Shown here piece after piece: positions 24,033 through 35,578 of a stretch of 64,000 nucleotides of DNA. The notes under the pieces were generated by a model. The model worked only from the letters and a program-made list of their open reading frames with translations, was not told the DNA's origin and did no database searches. The DNA comes from Chaenocephalus aceratus. Its lineage: Eukaryota; Chordata; Actinopteri; Perciformes; Channichthyidae. The number at the start of each line of letters is the position of its first letter. The stretch's first letter is position 1. The position numbers and the translations under genes were made by a program. The stretch spans positions 17,872,299-17,936,298 of the forward strand of contig CM043791.1 in the NCBI GenBank assembly GCA_023974075.1, given 5' to 3'.

Positions 24033-24469
24033 CGGGCCCCGCCCTGTCTCCCCCGTCCGGAGGAGAGGCCGGGGGAACCACATAGTGATCGGTGAATGGA
24101 GGGGAAGGAGTCGCCTGACTGCTGCCTGCCACTCGGATCCAATAATCAAGGGCTTGGTCAATCATCCCGCCGCAGCCGCGAGAGCGTTCGCTCTCCGCTG
24201 TCTGTGGGCCAGAGGGAGACCGACACAATGAGTGCACGACACCTGGGAATTGAGAGCCGCGTTTGCGTGCTCCAATCCCCGGCAGGACTCACCTGTATCG
24301 TCTGTGTAAAGCCGCTTCCTCCCTGGAGCGAGCCAGCCACAGCCGGTCGTAATTCATCTGTCGGCTAACCCCGAGCCCCGCCCTGTCTCCCCCGTCCGGA
24401 GGAGAGGGAGAATGGGGCCAGGGGGAATGTTTGCTTTCTAGTAAACAGCTTTGAAAAGAGCTTGTGCCT

Positions 24470-24689
24470 GTACAGTGCTTCTGCAACGGAGTGCTGAAGA
24501 AAAATGGGAGCAGTTGGACGGGCCATCTTCCTATTTATACGGAAGTGAGGCCGGAGGTGGGGCCCACGTCATAGGTGGGGGCCCACGTCATAGGTGGGCG
24601 TGGATTAAGTCTGTCAGTGCTGCACACGTGCAGTGGGATTACCCAATAGCGATAGCCTTAGAGGGCGAAGCCTCATACGAAATAGAACT
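24470..24689. repeat. DIRS right inverted terminal repeat
   Basis: The inverse of 18945-19170, with an extra duplication of GGGGCCCACGTCATAGGTG at about 24557-24595. It ends near CATACGAAATAGAAC. Confidence 0.85.
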
Positions 24690-24984
24690 GACACCATGCT
24701 TAATTATGAGGACAGCAGATAATGAGCTGCATAAGCCCCGCCCATGACACAATGGTTATTTGTGAGGACAGTAGCTATACAACACACAAACATGTCACTG
24801 AAGTGTATTAAAGGAGCAAACATGATTAAATGGAACATAACTTTACACAGACAAGTGTTGGATTGTGCATTACAAGAACAAACCTTTTATAAACGGACAA
24901 AATGTATACAGCATAGGAATACCTGATTTGTGATGTAATATTTTAATAGACAATATAGTGTTGTTATAGGGTGTCGTATTGTCA

Positions 24985-25082
24985 TACTGATATTCTGTAC
25001 ACACTGTGAAGACCACTGAGACAAATGTAACATTTGTGATATTGGGCTATATAAATAAACATTGATTGATTGATTGATATAG
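24985..25082 (+). mobile_element. L2-type LINE/SINE 3' tail
   Basis: Reads GATATTGGGCTATATAAATA followed by AACATTGATTGATTGATTGA, the well-known tail of fish L2-type LINEs and the SINEs that copy it. The body upstream is too short or degraded to assign. Confidence 0.6.
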
Positions 25083-25554
25083 TGCACCATAGATATATAG
25101 CTTAAAAGTATATTAATGTGTTTTAGTTATTGCTTGCCTCCTGTTTGCAATCTGTTGTTTTCATGCAAATGTAGAACCACATTCTAATACTCTCTAGAGG
25201 GGTATACTACAAGCAGGTCTTCCGAGACGAATGAAATCCATTTGCAAGTAAATGCTTATATTTGCAGCACTGCTAATTGCAATTACATCATTGATATGAA
25301 AAGAACCGATAACCATTTTATAGCAAAGTGACCGAACTGGTTTATCACTAATACAAAATGCTATTTGCCCTACAAGACTGCTCATCTACTTGGAGCATTA
25401 CCTTTCAAAAGCTGATACAAAAGGACATATTGCACCTTGCACAGTGAACAATGAGCCAAGTGTAATGGTTATTTTCACATAACATAACATTAAATCTTTA
25501 TTATTTTAAACATATAACTCTCCTTCCAGCATTACCTTGGTACGACAGAGGATT

Positions 25555-25915
25555 AGGGCCACACAAAAAAAAAAGATAGAAGAATAAAGCCATAATTACG
25601 AGATTAAAGTCCCTATATTAGGAGAATAAAGATGAAATTATCCCCGGGGCTGAGGGGTCGTTGCAGCAGATCTTCAAGAAAGTTATATTGACAGATTGGA
25701 ACTGGAACGGATGAATAACTCATCAATAAACGTTGCTAAAACACAAACTAACTACCGTAATAAGGTAAACAACTATCCACAATCCAATTTCATCAAAACA
25801 ACCTCACATCCGCCGCCCTCCAAGCTGGACACATAACACAGGTGTCTCTGTCTGCAGCCGGAGGAGAGAGGAGGGGTCAGGGACCGTCTACAAAGTGCAA
25901 CACTGAAAAAAATAA
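25555..25915. mobile_element. Relic related to the interior of the 44.2-45.0 kb element
   Basis: Shares TTGACAGATT, CGGAT.AATAACTCAT, a CTGCAG.CGGAGGA.. block and GGGACCGTCTACAAA in the same order with 44605-44815. The left flank has ATTACGAGATTAAAGTC-type repeats and an A run in place of the GCGAGATCTCGC arrays. It looks like a diverged relative with different subterminal repeats. No clear ends were found. Confidence 0.5.
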
Positions 25916-26688
25916 TGCAAATAAACTGCTAAAACCACCTATTTTCACAAAGTTGCATGTGTAGTTTAAGCAACAGTATATTATTGTGTGATTTAAAATG
26001 TGATGTTTGTAGCTTTATAACAGAGGAGTTATTGAGTATATCTTTATTCAGTGTTGCAAGTGTTGTGTTGTTTTGTGCTCAGTCCTCTTAGTGTCTAAAG
26101 CTGTCCAGTAGAGTGATACACAGGACCTGTGTATCTAACCTCAGCATTCACATCCAGTCTTCATGGTTTATAAATGGAAATAAACATGTAACTATTACCA
26201 ACATTGAGTTGTGGTTAATTCACCTGTGTAATGTCATCATAGTGGGACTCAGATGTCATGGCAGCATCTTCATGCTGAGTCTCTGCCTCAGTGGAAATCT
26301 TGTGGATGAAGATTGCACTTGAAATGTTTTGGCTCTATGAAACCTGATGTACTTATATGATTCTGTTTTTTTCAAGTTTGTATCTTGTCAGCAAATGCTA
26401 CTTAAATAGTGGTAAACAATGTACCACGTCACTCTAGATAACAGTATTAAAGCATAAACTGTATGTACAAAGGTGCACAAATTGTTCAATCATGCTTTGA
26501 ATTAGGATGTATATATAAATGTCTCTATCTGCACAAATGTGGTTTATTTCTAAAAATGTTTTTGATCCACACAAGAATGATTGTAATAGATTTGTTTTGT
26601 AATAGATATCCACAAGTATTTTAATTAAAGTGTTAGCAATTTTCATTAAAGATATATTTTGTGTCGTTACATTTATACAGAAACTATT

Positions 26689-27115
26689 TGTTACGAATGG
26701 GTGAAGCAGGTAGGACTCAAATGCAGAATAACGAAAAGCGAGCTTTATTAAATAATAAAGCTGTGGCAAAAACAAGGCAGAATCCAAAATATCCAATAAA
26801 CAAGCAGCACAAGGAACACAGATCGTGGCATAACATGGAGGGGAAACAATGAACCGACATGGAACACAGGGGAAGACTAGACTAAATACACAGAAGGGTA
26901 ATCACAGAACAAGACACAGCTGGGCAGGGGAGGGAGAAACACAAGGGGAACAGGTGAACACAATGAGACAATCAGACACACCAGGGAAACTAACGACAGG
27001 GAGGAGGACCAGACAAAACACAAGGAGGAAGACAAAACACAGAAGGAACAGACTTACAAAACCCATAACCAGACAGACAACACTAAAACCGTGACATAAA
27101 CCTGGGAGTGTGACA
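26689..27115 (-). repeat. 3' LTR (minus sense)
   Basis: 427 bp, TGTTACGAATGGG...GAGTGTGACA on the plus strand. Contains the inverse of AATAAA in its first 70 bp. Confidence 0.92.
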
Positions 27116-27130
27116 GAACCCCCCCTTCAA
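27116..27130 (-). other. Polypurine tract of the LTR element
   Basis: The minus strand reads TTGAAGGGGGGGTTC directly before the 3' LTR. G-rich tracts ending this way are common in fish Gypsy elements. Confidence 0.7.
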
Positions 27131-27239
27131 GGGACGGATCCCAGAAGTCCCAAAAAAGAAATTCCAGCAGGGTGGGTGGAGGGCGACAGGAGGAGGGACA
27201 CATAACTAGGGCCAAGAAAGGGTGGGTGGAGGGGGTCTG

Positions 27240-27600
27240 GAGGACGGGTCTCGGGCGGACGGCCCGGGGGCAAGGCAAAGACCAAGGAGGGGGTCTCGGG
27301 CGGACGGCCCAGGGGCAAGGCAGAGACCAAGGAGGGGGTCTTGGGCGGACGGCCCGGGGGCAAGGCAGAGTTAAAAAAGGGGTGAAGGCCACAGCGGGCG
27401 AGCTCAGGGGGCCGAGCATGAGGGCGAAAGCAGCGGCAGGAAGAGTCAGGGGGCCGGGCCCGAGGACGAAGACCGCAGCACTCAGGGGGCCGGGCTCGAG
27501 GGCTAAGACCGCGACTCTCAGGGGGCCGGGCTCGAGGGCGAAGACCGCGGCTCTCAGGGGGCCGGGCTCGAGTGCGAAGACCAGACAGCTCCGGAGGCCG
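27240..27600. repeat. 36- and 48-bp minisatellites in the LTR element
   Basis: Three about 48-bp units with GGGCGGACGGCCC (27247-27370), then about 36-bp units with GGGGGCCGGGCTCGAGG (27455-27600). Both periods are multiples of three. Confidence 0.8.
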
Positions 27601-27689
27601 GGCAGGACCCGGTGTCGGCCGAACAGGAACCGGAGCCAGTGGGACAGGCTTCGGCAGGATCCCCCACGGAAGAGGACCAGGAGTTGGCA

Positions 27690-28205
27690 GGACCCCCGGC
27701 GAGACAGGTGATGGTGGGGCCTCCAACGGAACAGGACAAGGGGTTGGCAGGACCCCCGGCAGAAGAGTTGTCGGCGGGACCCCCAGAGGAACAGGACATA
27801 GGATTGGCAGGACCCCCGGCAGGAGAGTAGTTGGCAGGACCCCCGGCAGGAGAGTAGTCGACGGGACCTCCAACGGCACAGGACACAGGGCTGGCAGGAC
27901 CCCTGGCAGAAGAGTAGTCGGCGGGACCTCCAACGGGACAGGACATAGGGTTTGCAGGACCCCCGGCAGAAGAGTAGTCGGCGGGACCTCCACCGAGACA
28001 GGACAAGGAGCTGGCAGGACCCCCGGCAGGAGAGTAGACGGTGGGACCTCCAACGAGACAGGACAAGAAGCTGGCAGGACCCCCGGCAGGAGAGTAGACG
28101 GCGGGACCTCCAACGGGACAGACATACAATTGGTAGGACCCCCGGCAGAGGAGTAGTCGACGGGACCTCCAACGGGACAGGACATGGAGTTGGCAGGACC
28201 CCCAG
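27690..28205. repeat. 60-bp minisatellite inside the LTR element
   Basis: The word GGCAGGACCCC recurs at 27684, 27745, 27805, 27834, 27892, 27952, 28012, 28072 and 28192, with a variant at 28132. Spacing is 60 bp with one half unit. The length is a multiple of three, so the reading frame is kept across copies. Confidence 0.9.
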
Positions 28206-28249
28206 CGGAACCTCCAACGGACCAGGACATTGGGTAGGGACTTGAGACG

Positions 28250-28790
28250 TGACTCGAGAGGGGAACTAGAGAGGGAACTCCAGAGGGGACTAGAGGAGAG
28301 ACTAGAGGAGGAACAAGAGGAGGGACTAGAGGAGGAACTAGAGGAGGGAACTCGAGAGGGGACTTGAGAGGGAAACTAGAGAGGGGACTCGAGGAGGGAC
28401 TAGAGAGGGGACTAGAGGAGGGACTAAAGGAGGGACTAGAGGAGGGAACTCGAGAGGGGACTGGAGAGGGGACTCGAGAAGTGACTAGAGGAGGGGACTA
28501 GAGATGGGACTAGGGAATTGACTAGAGGCGGGACTTGAGTAGAGACTAGAGATGGAACTCGAGAGGGAACTGGAGATGGGACTAGAGGACTAGAGAAGGG
28601 ACTTGGGAAGGGACTCGGGAAGGGACTTGGGAAGGGTCTTGAGTAGGGACTAGAGATGGGACTAGAGTTGGTACTTGAGAAGTGACTAGAGAAGTGACTA
28701 GAGGTGGGACTGGAGAAGGGACTAGAGAAGGGACTAGGAAAGGGACCTGAGGAGGGACTAGGGAAGGGACTGGAGGAGGGACTATGGCAG
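28250..28790. repeat. 12-15-bp GGGACTAGAG minisatellite
   Basis: Dozens of GGGACTAGAGGA/GGGACTCGAGAA-like units. On the minus strand they encode VPS/LVPS or SSP-type repeats. Confidence 0.9.
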
Positions 28791-29478
28791 CTGGGACCAG
28801 GACTGGGGCCGGAACCATGGCTGCTGGGGCCAGAACTGGGGCTGTAACCATGGCTGCTGGGACCGGCACTGGAGCCGGAGCCGCTGGAGTACGGGCTGGA
28901 ATCCTGGCCTTGAATTGTCCAGAGACCTTTTGGAGGCTCCGTGGACCTCCAAACGCCAGACGGGTTCCTGAGAAAAGGTCTGAGGCTGGAACTGGAGCCG
29001 CTGGAACCGGAACAGAGGCCTGGACCATGGCTGTGTGGGCCAGGTAATCGAGCAAGGAAACATAGCTCTGCGGGCCGGTACTGGTGCATGGATCCATGGC
29101 TGTGGAAACCGGAACTGAAGCCGGGATCATGGCTGTTGGAGCACGGGCTGGAATCCTGGCCCTGCGTCTCCTAGAGGCTTTTTGGAGACTCTGTGGACCT
29201 TCAACAGGACAGTAGTCGGATCCCAGGAAAGGGTTAGAAGCTTGTGACAATTCTTCAGGGCTACTTGTAAAGGTTTGTAGCCACTCAGGCAACAAGCTCC
29301 TGAGCCAGGGCTTGCGAGCAACCTCCCGGCGTGCCTCCTTCAAAGCAGTCCTCTTTACCCCGTCTAGATGAGGCGTTCTTCCAGGTGTAAAAAATGTACT
29401 CCAGAGAATACCCAAGACATTCCGCCTGTGGGGCCAAAACATTAAAATCTGCTGAGTCCAAATTTGGTCGGTTCATTC

Positions 29479-29896
29479 TGTTACGAATGGGTGAAGCAGG
29501 TAGGACTCAAATGCAGAATAACGAAAAGCGAGCTTTATTAAATAATAAAGCTGTGGTAAAAAAAAGGCAGAATCCAAAATATCCAATAAACAAGCAGCAC
29601 AAGGAACACAGACCGTGGCATAACATGGAGGGGAAACAATGAACCGACATGGAACACAGGGGAAGACTAGACAGAAGGCTAATCACAGGACAAGACACAG
29701 CTGGGCAGGGGAGGGAGAAACACAAGGGGAACAGGTGAACACAATGAGACAATCAGACACACCAGGGAAACTAACGACAGGGAGGAGGACCAGACAAAAC
29801 ACAAGGAGGAAGACAAAACACAGAAGGAACAGACTTACAAAACCCATAACCAGACAGACAACACTAAAACCGTGACATAAACCTGGGAGTGTGACA
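29479..29896 (-). repeat. 5' LTR (minus sense)
   Basis: 418 bp, nearly identical to 26689-27115 and lacking about 9 bp near 29672. Confidence 0.92.
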
Positions 29897-30582
29897 CTAT
29901 TCAACCTGCATTCACAAACTCACCTTTTTTTTGTATGAAATGCAGAGCACTTTATACATGAAAAGCAATACATATTCATGTGTTGATAAAAAATGTGGAT
30001 ACATGTGGAATTTTTCAGATTTATATAAAACAATACACATTTATGTGTGCAATGATAGATATGTGTGTGGAGAGAGATATGTATATCCTGATTTTACGTT
30101 TCTGAACCATTTTGTGAGCATTTATTCATATTGAAGGACTAATTTGACAAAACAAAATCCACATTTTTACTAAGGGCACAAGGTGGTGTACTGTGTGTTG
30201 GGCATGCATTTTTATATCCAATAACAATAAATAACAAATAAACAATTACATTTGACAATGGAAGTTATGTAATATCCCGCAGTTAAGATCTTGAGCAGTC
30301 TTGGAATAAATTCAGCCTTGTCTAAGAATGAAACAATACAATGGTAAAATGCAGTCAATTCAAAGACAAGACCTCAAAAAAGTGGTCTTGAGACAAAGAC
30401 CGATATGGACTTCTAAAACACTGAGTACCTTAAAGTATATTATCAGATAAAAGCTATAGTAAAGGTGCAATGAAATTATAGAAATATTAGACATAATGAT
30501 ATAATAATGATATAATATAGTATTAAACAAAAGCCTGATAATTACATCTCTAAACTGCAATGAAATGTAGGTAGTATTAGAC

Positions 30583-30583
<1 letters not shown>

Positions 30584-30630
<47 letters not shown>

Positions 30631-30657
30631 TAATAATAATATTAATTATTATTACTA

Positions 30658-30699
<42 letters not shown>
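30584..30699. repeat. Facing (AAT)n and (ATT)n arrays
   Basis: About 20 AAT units are followed, after about 20 bases, by about 13 ATT units. The two arrays are complementary and could fold back. Confidence 0.9.
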
Positions 30700-31036
30700 A
30701 CACACAACATTTTTCACAGAAACATGAATTGCCAGGACCATCCGGCAGTCAGCCAATCAGAGCTCCTTCTGTGTGAATATTCATGAGCGGGTGCAATACC
30801 AAAAACCAGCTGTATGAGCGCTGTTCTGACACACAGAAAATACACAATTTCTGGTTTTTGTGGATAAAAAGGTCTTCTTTTTTTTGTGGGTATTTAAGCT
30901 TTCTACAACTATAGAAACACTTCTACGCTTTTAGAATTTGTATTTATTAGCAGGACACCGACCCTGTCCTGTTAATAAAAAAAGTCTGGCTAATGTCGGT
31001 GTGTATTCATACCAAAAGTCCTCTTAATTAACAAAG

Positions 31037-31038
<2 letters not shown>

Positions 31039-31071
<33 letters not shown>
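31039..31071. repeat. CA microsatellite
   Basis: About 16 CA units. Confidence 0.95.
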
Positions 31072-31075
<4 letters not shown>

Positions 31076-33671
31076 CAAACTTTACTACACCTCTTACTAC
31101 CCCTTTGAGACCTATAGTCACAAGGTTTATGGCTTGAGGTAAAGAGGGGTGGCCAGTGGAATGCCAGAGCAAAGGGACACAGAAAAAGGTGAATGGAGGT
31201 AAAAACTGAGGATGTATTTAGAGACGAGAAAAGAAACATAGAGTATGCGTCAAAATCAAAGTGTTCAAATAAAAGACAACCTAGGTAAGGAACTCAGGAC
31301 AATGAGTAAAGGAAGGAAGGAAATGTTGAAAGAGAGATAATGGCAAGGATAATACTGTGAGGAATGAAAATGGGTTGTATGTATACATCCATGATGATAA
31401 CCAGCAGAATAGTGTGATTTTATATCTGCTTTCCAAAAATACTGTTGGTGGCAGCACTGCAGTTGAATTTCAATCGACTGCACTTTCTCTTTGCACTCTT
31501 TTCTAAAGACTCTGCATTTGGTTGAACATATAAAAATAACATTTAGGTGGGAAGTAACAAAATTGAACTCTTTACATTGTTTCAATCTTCCAGTTCTCTA
31601 CACGCTGAATACTGAACTTGTTGGTGTATTTTTAGTCATCATTTCATGCCCCAGCTCCCAGATTTGTGGAGTGGAGTCTTGCTTAAGGGCACTGCAGAGT
31701 AGGTTTTCCCCACATGCACCTTTCTGCAGCTGTCAAAGAGTTTTCCAAAGTTAACTTTCTGTATCCCTGAGGATTCCTGCTTTCAGAGTTTGACAGCAAC
31801 AACATTTGTAGCGACATTAATCAAGACAAGCTGAATGACCGAAAACGCTTTAAACCACTTTCTCTTCATTCTGTGTCTGTTCATTCTCTTAAGGGAATGG
31901 AATGTAGCAATCAGATCTGGGTTTCTAAATCAAATAACACACATTGACGAATAATAATTTCGTATTTGGAAACCTTTCCCCCAAAAATGACACCTTTGGT
32001 TAATTTCTTGTTGCACCCCTTCCACAGAACGAAATTAAAGTAAAGGGGATAATCTATTGAACCATGGCGGAGCTTTAGATTCAAGAGACGTGCTAATAAT
32101 AAAGTCCAGATTTTTTACAATAGATTCCTTACAATTAAATTTTTTTGGAGGAACAAATATAAAATTGGCTTATTTCGTAAGTGTAACTGTGACAGTATAC
32201 TACGGATTATGTGCAGAAAAACCTGAAATAAAAAAAACAGTTACACCTCTTTTAATGGCAAGCTCTGATAACGAACGGCTTTAATCCATAATTGGTGGTT
32301 TTAAAACTCATAAACACAGATGACTGGTGTATAATAAATAAGCTGCACTGTAGTGTTTAATGATGATGGTTTAAACCATCTAAACACAAGTGTGTGATTT
32401 AATGACCAGCATTAGCCGCATAAACATAAATGTGATTTTAACAGCGTGTTTTAACTAAGAAAATATGGGTTTGTTTTTTCTGCGGTTCTGACACTTCTTC
32501 AGATCCTGCCACTCCTGATGAAGCACAGACCGCCCATTTAATCCCTCACACCCCCCCTACCTCCCCTTTAAATCTGGTTTTTATAGTAAACATAACTCTC
32601 AGCCAGGACGCTTTATGTTTTCTCCTATAAATGAGGCCTATGTGATCCCTGTTAGAGGGTCACATGATGCACTTACACAAACATACATCATACATACATG
32701 CAGACTCAGACCACTCTGCAAAAAACCACAGCCAACAATGCCAGATACAAAGCACGTTTATATGCTGTTGTGCGTTATTAATTATGATATACTGTAAGTG
32801 CGTTGATGTTCATGTGGAACCAACTGAGTTTATTTGTACTTTTAGCTTTTAAAATTAAAATTCTGCATGTTGTGATTTACATTTTTTATGAACATTTTCA
32901 AATGCATTGTAAGCGTTATTGATGTGACTGAAACATTTTTGATTGAAAATGTCTTTTAGCTCTGTTTTGGTGTCTACCAACTCACAATGGAAATATTTTG
33001 TCTAGTCACTAAACTGAAAATGTAACTGCGAGACTCAACCAAAACAGTACATTTGTGGCAGGCAAGTTAAACAAAGAGCAGAAACTCAGATAAAGCTCTG
33101 TAAAGCTGAGAGGAGCTGCAGATTTGGGTGATAATTTATCTGGATTAACCTCTACCAGAAACAGTTTTCATTGCCCCATTTGATACAAGTATTATATAAA
33201 CACTGGCTTTGCTTTAAGCTCAGCTAGATATAGGTGGGTTGATAATGCAAAATATCTACACTTAGCCATAACAGAATCATAGCTTCCATATGCATCTTTT
33301 AGTTGCATGATTAAACATTAAGTGTGGAGTTGGATCTCCACACTGTTCACGTTCAGCTGAAAACATGCCAATGTTCACTGAAGATAGATTTAGATGCACA
33401 ACACTGTAGCTGTAAACCTGGCTCCAGGTCTGCTTTGGATGCAGAACGAACAGTACCCTGGACACTAAACCAACATCAGCAATGTCAGAGGTCTGCGGCC
33501 CCGCGTAAAACCTTTGAAAGGTGATTTACATACACTTGCTTTAAGTATACCATAGTAATGGCAAGAAAATGTGTTTGTGTTATGATTTCTCATTTTATAA
33601 AAGATATTCATACAACACATTTTTTGCACTCCCACACAAAATGTCATCCCACACATACATTTCTGTAAATG

Positions 33672-33681
33672 CACGCGCACG

Positions 33682-33762
<81 letters not shown>

Positions 33763-33796
33763 CCACACACACACATGCACACACACACACACACAA
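33672..33796. repeat. CA microsatellite, long
   Basis: GCAC units, then about 37 uninterrupted CA units, then CA with ACCA and TGCA interruptions. Confidence 0.95.
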
Positions 33797-34694
33797 ACCC
33801 TCTTCAGCCCTCAGGCTAATTTCTTATTTCCATGCGGCGCCTTGTCCTAATCCTTGGTTTGACTCTGCTGAAATGACTCCCGAAGCTAAACCATACACAC
33901 ACAAACACACTCTTACACACACAAACACACACACAAAGACTGCAGCCTTCCCAGCAGCCACCCTGAGGAAAACCCTGAAGGCATGTTCGACCTCCGCTCA
34001 CAGATGCAGATGTGCTCGGGTTGTGAGGTCATTCAGGTATATATCATTTCAGACTTTGTTGTGAACGTTCTTGATTAATGATCACATACTTTTTTAAACT
34101 GTGCAATATTTAAATGTTTATTATTTTTCTATTAATGTTTATTGAACAACTATCCTGGGATTAAGGCTTTTTGAGTTTCTTGAGGAAGATAGAAAGGATA
34201 AATGTGGGCAAGCACAAACACAGAATGATGCATACACAATATTTGATTTTAGATTTATAAACCCCCGGTTTCCCTCTCTGCCACTCTCTTACAGTAAGAA
34301 GAAAAATCTCTCTGCACATTCAACAGAAGAAGTTCCACCCATTTAATTTGGTCCAAAACATCAAAGAGCCATATGTCAGTAGCTAACCTGCTGATGACCC
34401 CAAAATAGAAATACAGAAACAGACAGAAACACACGCACACATCTACTGTACACACGCAAACACACACCACACACATAGAGTTCTTATTTCCCTTCCTGGT
34501 GTGTTAAATCTTAATTATATCTCAATGGAGCAGTCACAGTTTGGGAGGCAGCTTGGTGCGCACAGTAGTAGGTTGAACACACACACAGACACAGACACAC
34601 ACAATTCATTCCGCAAACTCAGTCCAGTGGTGGGCTCTGCAGACTCCCTGGGGACCTGCAGATTAGCCTTGGCCAAAGCCACTAATCCCCTCAC

Positions 34695-34698
<4 letters not shown>

Positions 34699-34752
<54 letters not shown>
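34699..34752. repeat. CA microsatellite
   Basis: About 26 CA units. Confidence 0.95.
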
Positions 34753-34753
<1 letters not shown>

Positions 34754-34849
34754 AGCCTCAGTCAGTACCTCTGCCCTGTGCTGGCCACATGCAGTCTCAT
34801 TCAAAAAAGTCACTGAAAGGTGAGGGGGATCTACTTTAGAGCGGTCCTA

Positions 34850-34850
34850 T

Positions 34851-34935
<85 letters not shown>
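34850..34935. repeat. CA microsatellite
   Basis: About 42 CA units with one CG interruption. Confidence 0.95.
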
Positions 34936-34938
<3 letters not shown>

Positions 34939-35578
34939 TCAAAATGAGGGATGAGAGAGGTGAGAGGGTTTGTCTCCAGAGGGTTTACTGAAACCACTCT
35001 GCTACACCTTTAACCTTTCTGTCCCGTCTGCCATCTAAAGGAACCCATGTGATGAAGAGAAGAAAACCTTTAAATGCTCAGTGAGTTTTGTTATGCTCTG
35101 ACGCATCGGCAGAATCAATCATCCATATTCAGACGTCCTCTGCAGGAATGCATGAAAGAGAAAGACAAACTTTTTGTGTTATTGGAATGATATGCTATCT
35201 AGTTTCAACGTTGTTAAGCAAGTGCACAGGTATGTTGCAAAAATGACACATGACATGTCTTAGTCTCCGCCTGATTATCTTTATTTCCAGCATGGTCCTA
35301 TTTGTGATGTGCAATGAAACTGCATAGTCAATCACCTTTTCAGGGAAATATCTCACAAATACGTTTCAAATGTAATGGGGTCCTACTGTACTACTATGCT
35401 TTAAGTTTATTTATATAGCACCTTTCAACACAAGGCAATTCAAGTGCTTTACAAACATGAAAGACATTAAGAAAATGGCATTTTAAAAACAGTCATTAAA
35501 AAGCAAAGATAATAAAATAAACATTAAAAGACAAAATACATGAATAAAAGTTACAGTGCCGTGTAACATATAAATAGT

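Larger units (their letters stand above)
18945..24689 (-). mobile_element. DIRS-type tyrosine recombinase retrotransposon
   Basis: The sense is minus. The ends are inverted repeats (18945-19170 and 24470-24689), and an internal complementary region at 19190-19290 carries sequence inverse to both outer ends. The coding order in the minus sense is a gag-region expanse, RT with YLDD, RNase H, then a tyrosine recombinase near the 3' end. These four traits together define DIRS elements, which integrate through a circular intermediate and make no target duplication. None is visible here. Length is about 5.7 kb, normal for the group. Frames are broken in RT and recombinase, so the copy is not autonomous as it stands. 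Confidence 0.9.
24690..26688. other. No gene recognised; LINE tail and DNA-element relic
   Basis: Contains the LINE/SINE tail at 24985-25082 and the relic at 25555-25915 described separately. The rest is AT-rich with no motif seen. Confidence 0.5.
27127..29476 (-). pseudogene. Gag-like start followed by Pro/Val/Ser repeat ORF
   Basis: Translation on the minus strand begins three bases after the 5' LTR, with MNRPNLDSADFNVLAPQAEC. Around 29370 the reading appears to shift frame into ALKEARREVARKPWLRSLLP, EWLQTF, then PVP/APV-type low-complexity sequence (frame 28582-29442, 286 residues). Further on the frames consist of VPS/LVPS repeats (28250-28790) and a 20-residue repeat with GGPADYSSAGGPANP (27690-28205). 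The first about 100 residues resemble the N-terminus of gag-like proteins of fish non-autonomous Gypsy elements. This is from memory. No zinc knuckle, protease or RT is present. At least one frameshift makes it a pseudogene as it stands, though 367 residues stay open in 27127-28230. Confidence 0.6.
26689..29896 (-). mobile_element. Non-autonomous LTR retrotransposon with repeat-rich ORF
   Basis: LTRs at 26689-27115 (427 bp) and 29479-29896 (418 bp) have TG...CA ends. Direct CTATT copies lie at 26684-26688 and 29897-29901, a perfect 5-bp target duplication. The sense is minus: AATAAAGCTCGC in the LTR gives the polyadenylation signal, and a G-rich tract (27116-27130) precedes the 3' LTR. The 2.36-kb interior contains a gag-like start and long proline, valine and serine-rich repeats but no protease, RT, RNase H or integrase. 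The LTRs differ by a 9-bp indel and a few substitutions, so the insertion is young. Gypsy-like by its ends and purine tract. Confidence 0.88.
29902..35395. other. No gene recognised; microsatellites
   Basis: About 5.5 kb in which I recognise only simple repeats (30584-30699, 31039-31071, 33672-33796, 34437-34470, 34699-34752, 34850-34935). Open frames inside are translations of CA/TG arrays or short AT-rich frames. An inverted CCAAT word near 30754 is not evidence for a promoter by itself. Confidence 0.5.

Noticed and set aside
27172..28245. Plus-strand Gly/Arg-rich frames, collagen-like
   Set aside because: The element's sense is minus by LTR, polypurine tract and polyadenylation signal. 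The plus frames are shadows of the 60-bp repeat.
30720..30790. Promoter suggested by a CCAAT word in a GC-richer patch
   Set aside because: No transcript start, exon or conserved gene follows. A single CCAAT word is expected by chance.
33465..34064. Open frames with Cys/Val or His/Thr runs
   Set aside because: Translations of CA/TG microsatellites. The same happens at 40402-40875, 56884-57148, 57328-57645 and 62537-62878.
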